DNA of 15,379 nucleotides from Actinomycetes bacterium (GTDB taxonomy: Bacteria > Actinomycetota > Actinomycetes > Mycobacteriales > Mycobacteriaceae): the NCBI GenBank assembly GCA_023461275.1, contig JAEYMI010000089.1, positions 1-15,379 on the forward strand, read 5' to 3'. Made by a program: the position numbers and the translations under genes. Numbering within the stretch: position 1 is the stretch's first letter; every line of letters starts with the position of its first letter. Below, piece after piece: positions 9,601 to 15,379 of this stretch. The notes below the pieces were generated by a model. The model was not told the origin of the DNA and made no database searches. It worked only from the letters and a program-made list of their open reading frames with translations.

Positions 9601-12600
9601 ATGAGGTCACCGACCAGCGGTGCCAGCGACTGACCGTCGGCGGCGATGTGATGGACGACGACGGCGAGCACGTGGTCGTCCTCGCCGAGTTCGGCGACCC
9701 GGACGCGAATCGGCCAACCGCGGGCGACGTCGAAGCCGGTGAGGACCGCCTCCTCGATCTCCTCCGGGGTGTCGACGACATCCCAGTCCAGTCGGGCGGC
9801 CACCGCCGAGGGCCGGGCGATCTTCTGGTGCGGCACACCAGCCTTGGACGGGAACGTGGTCCGCAGCACCTCGTGGCGGGTGACGACGTCGATGACGGCG
9901 GCATGCAGCGCGTCGACATCGAGCGGACCGCGCAGCCGCAGTACCGCGGGCAGGTTGTAGGCGGCCGACGACGTGTCGCGCTGATTGACCAGCCACATGC
10001 GTTGCTGCGCAAAGGACAACGGGATGAGGTCGGGTCGCGGATCGATGGGCTCGATGGGTGGCAACGCACTCGTGCTGCCACCTGCGGACGACATCGCCGT
10101 GACCAACTCCCGCACGCTCGGCGCGTCGAAGAGTTCGCGGACGGTGATGTCGGCGTCGAGGACCTCACCGGCCCGCGCGGCGACTTTCATCGCCGACAGC
10201 GAGTTGCCGCCGAGACCGAAGAAGGACTCGGTCACGCTGACCCGGTCGACGCCGAGGACGTCGGCGAAGACCGCGGCGACCGCCTCTTCGAACTGTCCGT
10301 CGGGGGCCACGTAGTCACCTGAGGCGAACTCCGGTGCCGGCAGTGCGCGGCGGTCGAGCTTGCCGGCACTGTTGAGGGCGATGTCGTCCAGGACCATCCA
10401 CACGGTGGGCCGCATGTACTCCGGCAACGATGCCGCGACCACAGGCCGGACCGCGTCGAGATCAATGGGATGGGTGGCATCGGCACCGGCGAGGTAGGCG
10501 ACGAGATGCTGCCCACCGGCCGGCGCCTCGGCGACGGTGGCGGCGGCGTGTACCACGCCCGGTGCCGACGCGAGTGCGGCCTCGATCTCGCCGAGCTCGA
10601 TCCGCTGACCACGCAGCTTGACCTGGAAGTCGGTGCGGCCCAGGTATTCCAGCACGCCATCGGGACGACGACGGACGAGATCACCGGTCCGATAGAGGCG
10701 GGCGCCCGGTGCGCCGAATGGGTCGGCGATGAAGCGTTCCGCAGTCAGGTCAGCGCGTGCCGCGTAGCCGCGGGCCAGTTGCACACCACCGAGATAGAGC
10801 TCGCCGGGCACTCCGGCGGGAACCCGCCGCAGCCGCGCATCCAGCACGATCGCCGAGGAGTTCCACATCGGCGTACCGATCGGAACCGACGGCAGGTGCG
10901 GGTCGGGTACGCCGATCGCCTCAAAGGTGATCTCGACGGCCGCCTCTGTGGGGCCGTACAGGTTGTAGAACATGATGCCGGGCAGCCACTCTCGCAGTTG
11001 CGCGGCCACTGATGGGGGCAGCGCTTCACCGGTGGTCGAGATGATGCGCACCCGGTCCCACTCGCGGACACGCTCTTCGCCGGCCACGTCGAGGAACACC
11101 GACAGCATCGAGGGCACAAAGTGCACCATCGTCGCGCCGGTGCGTGTCACCTCGGAGGCGACGTAGAGCGGGTCGAGGTGGCCGCCGTCGGCCAGGACCA
11201 CCATCGTCGCCCCGACCATCAACGGCGCGAACAGTTCCGGCACCGAGCAGTCGAAGGTGAACGGCGTCTTGAGGACCACCCGATCGGTCTCGTCGATCGG
11301 CAATTCGTCCAGGCCCCACCACAATCGGTTGAGGACCGCCTCGTGGGTGAGGGTGACGCCCTTGGGGCGTCCGGTGGAGCCGGAGGTGAACAGGGTGTAG
11401 ACCGCGTCGTCGCCACGCACCGGCCGCACCCGATCGGCATCGGTGGGAAGCCCGAGCCCGGTGCCGGCCGGGAGCTCGGCGGACACCCCGATGACCCGAA
11501 CGCTGTCGCCGAGCGCGACGATGGCTTCGGGAGTCGCGCCGTCATCGACCAGCACGATCCGCACCGCGGCGGTCTCCACCATGTAGCTCACCCGGTCGGC
11601 GGGGGTGTTTACGTCAATCGGTACGTACTGGCCACCGGCGGCGACCACGGCGTGGATCGCGACGACCATCTGCGGCGATCGCGACATACACACGGCCACC
11701 GCGACATCCGGGCCCACACCGGCGGTGAGCAACTCGCGGCCTAGCGCGCCGACCCGGTCGGCGAACTCGCCGTAGGAGATGGTCTGTTCGCCGAAGACGA
11801 TGGCCGGACGCTGCGGCGACTCGACCGCCTGTGCGACCCACGCGTCGGCGACTGCGACAACCTCGGGTACGACGATCTCCGGACCCCGTCCGATCTCGCG
11901 GTGCGCGGCCGCTGCCGACGGACTCAGCAGTGCGACGTCGGCCATCAGCGCATCGGGGTGCTCGATGAAGCTGCGCAGCAACGTGATCAGGACATCGGCG
12001 AACACCTCGACCTGGGCGTCGTCGAAGGCGTCCGGCAGATACTTCAGGGTCAGCTCGAGCTGGTCGCCGACCGGCGCGGTGAACAGGTTGAGCGGGTAGT
12101 GGGTGGCATCGCGGACCTCGACGTCGCCGATGACCGGTCCGGCGTTCGACGCGGAGCCGGCCGACAGCGAGTCGGTGTCGATCGGGTAGGACTCGTGAAT
12201 CGTCAACGTGTCGAACAACATCTGCTGCCCGGCCGCCATCAGCAGTTCCGGCAGACCGAGGTGTTGCTGGTCGAGGACGGCCACCTTGTCGGCCTGCACG
12301 GCCGCGAGTACTTCGGTGACCGTGGCCGCCGGGTCGACGTCGACGACCGCGGGCAGGGTGTTGATGAACAGTCCGATCATCGCTTCCACGCCCGGTACGT
12401 CGGCGGGCCGCCCGGAGACGGTTTCGCCAAAGGCGACGACGCGGTTGCCCGTCAGCCGGGACAGCAGCACCGCCCACGCCAGCTGCAGGACGGTCGCGAC
12501 GGTGACACCAGCGGAACGGGCCAGTTCGTCGATCGCGGCCGTCGTGTCGGTGTCCAGGCGGACCGCACGCTGCTGCGGCAATGACTGGGTGGTCACTTCC

Positions 12601-15379
12601 ATCGCGCCGGGCGCCACCAATGTCGGGCCTTCGAGCCGGTCCAGGATCGGGGTCCAGGCGGCGATACCGTCGTCCACCGCGCTTCGGCCGGTGCCGGTTC
12701 GCGCGAGGTAGGCGAGGTAGTCGGCGAAATCGGTCCGCGCGTCGCTGAGCATCGACGTGTAGGTGGTACCGGAGGTGTAGAGCGCCAACAGATCTGCCAG
12801 CACGAGAGGTCCGGACCAGCCGTCGAACAGGATGTGGTGGTTGGTGATGATCACGCTGGTGCCGGTGTCGTGGCTGACCACGACGGCCCGCATCAGCGGT
12901 GGCCGCGGAAGGTCGAACGGCGTCACCCGCTGAGCGTCGGCATACTCCCTGATGCGGTCCTTCAGTTCGTCATCGGCAAGATGCTGACCGGTGAGATCGA
13001 CGTGCTCCCAGACCATCTCGACGTCTGAGGGCACCACCGCGACGACGGTGCCGCTGCCGACGGTCACGAAACCCGATCGCAGCACACGGTGTTCGGCCAA
13101 CAGCCGTTGCCCGGCCGTGCGCAACCGGTCGAGATCCAATGACCCGTCGAAGTGCACCGTTGCTTGCGTCACGTAGACGTCCACGGCGGCATCGGCGGCC
13201 AGTTGCGCCTGGAAATAGAACCCGCGTTGCAGCGGCGACAGCGCCCACACATCCGCGCCGGGGTAGTCCGCGCCGAGTTCGTCGAGATCGGCTTGCGTCA
13301 GCTCGGCACCCGGCACGTCCGACGGGGACAGCCCCGGATCAGTGTCCGCGGCAACGAGATCGGCGATCGTGGCGAGTTCCGCGCGCAGGTTCGATGCGAG
13401 ACTTTCGACGTCCGCGGCGCTGCCCAGGGCCGGAGTCGCGGACAGATCGATGGAGATGCTACGAGTGCCGTCCTCGTGTGCACGGACACCGACATTGACG
13501 ATCAGCGGTGCCGCCGCGGTCATTCCGGATGCGACTCCCACACCGTCGAGATCGGCGATCGGCAGCGGCGTGATGACGTCGCCGACGGCCTGTTCTGCGG
13601 CGCCACCGCCGACATTGCCCAAGTAGTTGAACAGGATCGACGGCAGGGGCCGATCAGCCAGCTCGCTCGGGCTGAGATAGCGAAGGGTTCCGAATCCCAC
13701 TCCCCTGCCCGGCTGATGCAGACGTTCTTCCTTGGCCGCCTTGACAGCGTGGACGATGTCGGCGCCGGGATCGACTGCCATCGGTGCGATCTGGGTGAAC
13801 CAGCCGACGGTGCGCGAGAGGTCGGCGCTACGCGGGTCGGCGCCGGAAGCAAGAACGTCGTCGTCGCGGCCATGGCCTTCCACCAGGAAGGTGACCGGTG
13901 CGTCGTCGACGATATTGCGGGCCTGCTGCCAGGAACGCACCGCACGCGCCAGCGCGCCGAGCAGGACATCATTCACGCTGCCGCCGAAGGCTTCCGGTGC
14001 CGCGGTCAGCACGGTGGCACTCACCTGCGCCGGCACAACGTCAGTGATGCGGGTCAGGTTCGCGTTCGTCGACGTCTGCTGCCCATCATCCGGCTGAGTG
14101 TGCAGCACAGTGGGTGTCTGCGGCATCCGCTCCAGCCAGTAGCGCACCTCGTCGCCGCGATCGAGTGCCCGTTCGGATAGAGCTGCGGCCCAGGCGCGTA
14201 CCGAGGTCACCTCGGGGCGCAGCACGATGGAGGTGCCGGCCTGCCGTTGCGACCATGCGGTCAGGATGTCTTCGACGAGAACGCCCCAGGACACCGCGTC
14301 GACACCGATGTGATGGATGACCAACGCGAGTCGCGCGGACCGGTCGCCGCGTAGGAGCACGGCCTGAACCAGTTCTCCGGTCCAGGGATTCAGCCGACTC
14401 AGCGCCACCCGGACGGCTTCTGCGGTGGCGGCCGGGTCGTCGGTGTCACCGGGCATCTCGGTGACCGCGGTCGACGCATCGAAGGGTCCGCCGACGTTCA
14501 GCGCGGGAATACCGTTGTCGGGGTTCGGGATCAGTTGACCGGTCAGCGCCGGGTGCGCACGGACCACCGCGTCGAGAACGGTCTGGATATCGCCGAGGGA
14601 AGCCTCCGCCGGGACTGCGAAGAGCGCAGGCTGGGCGTAGTCATTGATGTCGCCGTCGTTGATGTCGCCGCGTGACGTGGAGTGTTCGAGCATCCACCGG
14701 ATGATCGGCGTCGCCGGCATCGGGCCGGAATCGTCCGGTTCGGCGACGAGTTCGAGTACATCCCGGGCGTTGGCGATCCGCGCCGCCAACGCGCGAATGG
14801 TCTTGGCCTCGAAGATGTCTCGCGGTGACAGCGGATGCCCGGCCGCACGCGCTGCCGAGGCAAACCGGATGGAACCGATGGAGTCGCCACCGAGGGCGAA
14901 GAACGAGTCGGTGACGCTGACGCGGTCAACACCGAGTACCGCCGCCGCGACATCGGACAGGGCTTGTTCCACCGCGGTGGACGGGGCAACGTATCCGGTC
15001 GCCTGTCCGCCGAAGTCGGCGTCGGGCAGTGCTTTTCGGTCGATCTTGCCGGCGCTGTTGAGTGCGATGTCGTCGAGCCGCATCCACACGGTGGGCCACA
15101 TGTACTCCGGCAGGCGTGCGCGCAGGGCCTCAGTGATCAGGTCGGTATCGACCGATGCCGGTGCCACGTAACCGACGAGGTGCTGCCCGCCGCCGGGCGC
15201 GGTGGTGACGGTGACCGCGGCGTGGCGTACACCGGCGACGGTGCTGATGACCTCTTCGATCTCACCGAGCTCAATCCGCTGCCCACGCAACTTCACCTGA
15301 AAATCACTACGCCCCACATACTCCAACTCACCACCAACACCCCACCGCACCACATCACCCGTCCGATACAACCGAGCCC
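1..15379 (-). CDS. Giant multimodular nonribosomal peptide synthetase, partial at both ends
   Basis: One open frame runs through the entire window (5125 full codons) with neither start nor stop. It encodes an assembly-line enzyme that selects, activates and condenses amino acids on phosphopantetheine carriers in the cytoplasm. Domain order is A(partial)-T-E, C-A-T, C-A-T, C-A-T-E, C-A(partial). I placed landmark motifs across the window (TSGSTGRPKG, HHxxxDG, GGDS/GGNS, EGHGR, YGPTE, GKxDRxALP) and all fall in the same frame, so there is no sign of a net frameshift. All complete domains retain their key residues. The peptide stretch made here would be D-aa / aa / aa / D-aa / aa. The absence of a thioesterase, termination C domain or start means the gene extends well beyond both edges. 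The product is unknown; lipopeptide, siderophore or cell-surface peptide are all possible. Certain as an NRPS; genus and product are inference. Confidence 0.97.
700..2125 (-). other. C4: condensation domain, DCL type
   Basis: This domain condenses the D-residue from E2/T4 with the amino acid of the next module. It opens WPLSTLQRGLYFQSAM (near 2030-1985), with DVYVTQAVLELGG, C3 TNHHILLDGWS (HHxxxDG at 1622-1602), FGETVSGRA (near 1225) and MVGLFINTLPVVV (near 1170). Position after an epimerase and close match to C1 make DCL the confident type. It ends near VADVEWAPSPES, followed by a short linker to A5. Confidence 0.94.
2140..3545 (-). other. E2: epimerization domain (L to D)
   Basis: This domain inverts the alpha carbon of the residue loaded by A4. 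Motifs: MPAPPVVGWMAEH, HHLGVDAVSWSIL (HHxxxD at 3125-3108), VEGHGRYDD (EGHGR at 2693-2679), RTVGWFTSIAPM (near 2635-2600), ITFNYFG (near 2450-2430). Catalytic His and Glu are intact. After NYFG comes a low-complexity stretch with TTNANNAGTTG and PAPGAPGLPSS (near 2420-2340) that E1 lacks. The domain ends in a Gly/Ser-rich linker before the shared SPSDVPG...TQADLD segment leading to C4. Confidence 0.95.
3595..3830 (-). other. T4: peptidyl carrier domain of epimerising module
   Basis: Carrier with core FFALGGDSILSIQLASAAR. The modified serine is the TCC codon at 3704-3702. As in T1, the GGDSI signature and following SIQLASAARAAGL are typical of carriers serving an epimerase, and E2 follows. Offset from the T1 serine is 11178 bases. 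Confidence 0.95.
3840..5404 (-). other. A4: adenylation domain, code DVPHFSLVEK, serine-like
   Basis: Complete adenylation domain. Motifs: TVDYAEFGARV near the N-terminus, A3 TSGSTGRPKGV (core 4874-4845), A4 KTPYTFDVSVPELF (Asp235 codon 4739), VHFVPSML, WLFASGEAL, HNLFGPTEAAVE, A8 GRTDFQVKLRG, A10 NSAGKLDRKALP (Lys517 codon 3869-3867). The code is D-V-P-H-F-S-L-V-E-K, eight of ten identical to the common serine code DVWHFSLVDK (W239 to P, D331 to E). Serine or a relative is the best guess, of moderate strength, because W239 lines the pocket. The residue is then epimerised by E2. Its frame and backbone closely match A2, and its C-terminal end matches A1. Confidence 0.94.
5405..6770 (-). other. 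C3: condensation domain, LCL type
   Basis: This domain joins the chain on T3 to the amino acid on T4. It opens RIPLSFAQRRMWFINQFD (near 6730), with PVYNIPAVLRVTG, HHIAADGESM (HHxxxDG at 6368-6348), VQFADYAIWQ (near 6245), ATPIAGRGQ...LVGMFVNTLILR (near 5935-5860) and VPFESVVEAID (near 5770). The catalytic histidine and aspartate are intact. It is paralogous to C2 and, like it, of the L-donor type. Confidence 0.95.
6805..7030 (-). other. T3: peptidyl carrier domain
   Basis: Carrier with core GFFDLGGDSLSAARLVARVS. The phosphopantetheine serine is the TCG codon at 6911-6909. It sits between A3 and the LCL domain C3 with no epimerase, so its residue stays L (unless A3 selects a D or non-chiral substrate). 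A short linker, LPPVTVVDPRPQRIPLSFAQ, leads into C3. Confidence 0.95.
7040..8570 (-). other. A3: adenylation domain, code DILFFGLIGK, substrate unassigned
   Basis: Complete adenylation domain of a lineage visibly different from A2 and A4. It begins TLTYRELDERSNRLARW, has A3 YTSGSTGRPKGVAVTH (8078-8049 for the core), A4 SPSFDISVLEYLW (Asp235 codon 7943), THTFLTPTVL, VVFAGGEAV, QNLYGPTEATIGVT, A8 GRTDDQVKLRGLRIELGEIE, and A10 TPVGKLDKRALPEP (Lys517 codon 7070-7068). The code read by hand is D-I-L-F-F-G-L-I-G-K. The pocket looks roomy and largely hydrophobic (Ile, Leu, Phe, Phe), which hints at a nonpolar or elongated side chain, but I recognise no known match. Confidence 0.94.
8690..10075 (-). 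other. C2: condensation domain, LCL type
   Basis: This domain joins the peptidyl chain ending in the L-residue on T2 to the amino acid on T3. It opens with IPLSFAQQRMWLVNQ (near 10020), carries HHIAADG (9653-9633), the QFADYAIWQR strand (near 9550-9520), and GTPIAGR...LIGMFVNTLVLR (near 9220-9150). All catalytic residues are present. It is the paralogue of C3 (offset 3285 bases from HH to HH). After it comes an atypical linker, RRRNQTDQSSARPTDAAPQP (near 8670-8610), not found after the other C domains. Confidence 0.95.
10090..10326 (-). other. T2: peptidyl carrier domain (GGNSL form)
   Basis: Carrier with core FFGLGGNSLSAMKVAARAG. The modified serine is the TCG codon at 10202-10200. Asn replaces the more common Asp before serine; GGNSL is a regular variant in carriers that pass an L-residue to an LCL condensation domain, and C2 fits that. 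A linker rich in Ser, Gly and Pro, ending IDPRPDLIPLSFAQ, joins it to C2. Confidence 0.95.
10336..11934 (-). other. A2: adenylation domain, code DCPHSTLVEK, substrate unassigned
   Basis: Complete adenylation domain. A3 is TSGSTGRPKGV (from 11387), A4 reads TFDCSVPELF (Asp235 codon at 11252), the position-278 region is VHFVPSML, 299-301 come from IISTTGEA, A5 is YNLYGPTEAAVE (YGPTE 10958-10944), and A10 is NSAGKLDRRALP (Lys517 codon 10361-10359). My alignment to GrsA gives D-C-P-H-S-T-L-V-E-K. Asp235 and Lys517 fit an alpha-amino acid. The code matches no substrate I know; its backbone is very close to A4, which has a serine-like code. Codon usage is ordinary throughout, unlike the ends of A1 and A5. 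Confidence 0.94.
11935..13320 (-). other. C1: condensation domain, DCL type
   Basis: This domain forms the peptide bond between the D-residue delivered from E1/T1 and the amino acid on T2. Motifs in order: C1 ALSPLQRGFYFQ (near 13235), C3 TNHHILFDGWS with the catalytic HHxxxDG at 12839-12819, FGETVSGRP (near 12430) and MIGLFINTL (near 12375). Its position directly after an epimerase and the SPLQRG...DVYVTQ opening mark it as DCL. It is clearly unlike C2 and C3, which open IPLSFAQ and carry HHIAADG. C4 is its close paralogue at an offset of 11217 bases measured from the HH codon. Confidence 0.94.
13335..14726 (-). other. E1: epimerization domain (L to D)
   Basis: This domain epimerises the carrier-bound residue of T1 at its alpha carbon. 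It opens with MPATPIIRWM and carries the catalytic HHIGVDAVSW (HHxxxD at 14315-14298), EGHGR with the second catalytic glutamate (13880-13866), RTVGWFTQIAPM near 13830-13790, and FNYLG near 13630. HHxxxDxxSW together with EGHGR and RTVGWFT separates epimerases from condensation domains. All key residues are intact. Compared with E2 it has a short extra stretch near its N-terminus made of a tandem GDIND repeat (14669-14640). A linker with GLSPSDVPG and TQADLD leads to C1. Confidence 0.95.
14640..14669 (-). repeat. 15-bp tandem duplication inside E1 (GDIND x2)
   Basis: Two adjacent 15-base units encode GDIND-GDIND and differ by one base (third base of the Asn codon: AAC then AAT). The matching part of E2 (EHATDAADYRDFSQ) lacks the repeat and is shorter. 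The site is a surface-like, acidic stretch before the first conserved strand of E1, so it is probably neutral. It looks like replication slippage. Confidence 0.85.
14765..14999 (-). other. T1: peptidyl carrier domain of epimerising module
   Basis: About 75 residues with the core FFALGGDSIGSIRFASAAR. The serine that receives the 4'-phosphopantetheine arm is the TCC codon at 14882-14880. The GGDSI form, with isoleucine after serine, is typical of carriers placed directly before an epimerase, and E1 does follow. T4 has nearly the same sequence (GGDSILSIQLASAARAAG), which fits duplication of the two epimerising modules. Confidence 0.95.
15008..15379 (-). other. A1: adenylation domain, C-terminal part (A7 to A10)
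   Basis: This is the tail of an amino-acid-activating domain that forms aminoacyl-AMP and loads T1. Visible are A7 (RLYRTGDVVRW), A8 (GRSDFQVKLRG then QRIELGEIE, 15314-15255) and A10 (NSAGKIDRKALP, with the catalytic lysine codon at 15047-15045). The specificity pocket lies outside the window, so the substrate cannot be read except that Lys517 is present. The first 36 codons have no C in third position; at codon 37 (15269, inside A8) the usage switches to the normal C/G-ending pattern. The sequence after A8 is close to the matching part of A4. Since T1 is followed by an epimerase, the residue becomes D-configured. Confidence 0.95.
15270..15379 (-). other. Strand-skewed (C-depleted) tract ending at A8 of A1
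   Basis: Positions 15301-15379 contain 40 C, 25 A, 6 G and 8 T on the plus strand, so the coding strand again is G/T-rich (GC skew about +0.74, T over A about +0.52). The first 36 codons have no third-position C; the run stops at the CTC leucine codon at 15269 inside the QRIELGE part of A8, after which C-ending codons dominate. It mirrors the left-end tract: that one starts at A3, this one ends at A8. Confidence 0.8.

Larger units (their letters stand above)
11180..15379 (-). repeat. Upstream copy of duplicated A(end)-T-E-C-A(start) block
   Basis: This is the partner of the block at the left of the window, with the same domain order and the same conserved linkers (SPSDVPG, TQADLD). Differences include the GDIND tandem repeat in E1 and absence of the Asn/Thr/Pro-rich loop found in E2. 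The offset drifts by only about 40 bases over some 3.5 kb, so few insertions or deletions have accumulated. Confidence 0.75.

Noticed and set aside
11614..12477. Minus-strand open frame of 287 codons in another frame than the synthetase
   Set aside because: It is Arg/Gly/Ala-rich, lies over C1-A2 motifs read in the true frame, and has no domain of its own; an out-of-frame shadow.
11935..13320. C1 and C4 as dual epimerisation/condensation domains
   Set aside because: Each is preceded by a complete E domain with intact catalytic residues, and I saw no second histidine motif ahead of SPLQRG/STLQRG as expected for dual C/E domains.
1..15379. Possible frameshift or gene split between modules
   Set aside because: Motifs checked from 15377 to 5 all use codon first bases at positions 2 mod 3, and I found no in-frame stop.

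Overview
The whole window lies inside one very large nonribosomal peptide synthetase (NRPS) gene on the minus strand. A single frame (codon first bases at positions 2 mod 3, read from 15377 down to 3) stays open for 5125 complete codons. I found no stop, start or gene boundary in it, so the gene is cut at both ends. Landmark motifs of every domain fall in this one frame, which argues against any net frameshift. The high GC content, the NRPS style (linkers such as SPSDVPG...TQADLD, LCL domains opening IPLSFAQ) and the size suggest a high-GC actinobacterium, probably of the mycolate group (Gordonia, Rhodococcus, Nocardia, Mycobacterium relatives). The genus is inference.

Layout in coding direction (descending coordinates): A1 (C-terminal part only)-T1-E1 | C1(DCL)-A2-T2 | C2(LCL)-A3-T3 | C3(LCL)-A4-T4-E2 | C4(DCL)-A5 (N-terminal part only). 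That is three complete modules and two partial ones. All four condensation domains keep HHxxxDG, both epimerases keep HHxxxD and EGHGR, and all four carriers keep the phosphopantetheine serine, so every complete domain looks functional. The predicted product segment is D-aa1 / aa2 / aa3 / D-aa4 / aa5. My hand-read ten-residue codes are A2 DCPHSTLVEK, A3 DILFFGLIGK and A4 DVPHFSLVEK. A4 differs from the common serine code at two positions; the other two match nothing I recognise. A5 shows only D-V-W. No thioesterase, methyltransferase, cyclisation, MbtH or transport function is visible.

The most notable signal is at the two window ends. From A3 of A5 to the left edge, and from the right edge to A8 of A1, the coding strand abruptly becomes G/T-rich and loses C at synonymous sites: 51 consecutive codons on the left and 36 on the right have no C in third position, while neighbouring and paralogous sequence is rich in C-ending codons. 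The two switch points lie at the classical borders of the A-domain core. This resembles the GRINS elements (genetic repeats of intense nucleotide skews) described in assembly-line synthases and suggests that the cores of A1 and A5 were exchanged or recoded. Also notable are a near-collinear ~11.2-kb-offset duplication of the T-E-C-A block and a 15-bp tandem duplication in E1.

No RNA genes, mobile elements, CRISPR arrays, promoters, terminators or gene-free stretches are seen. Long open frames on the opposite strand are by-products of the high-GC codon pattern.
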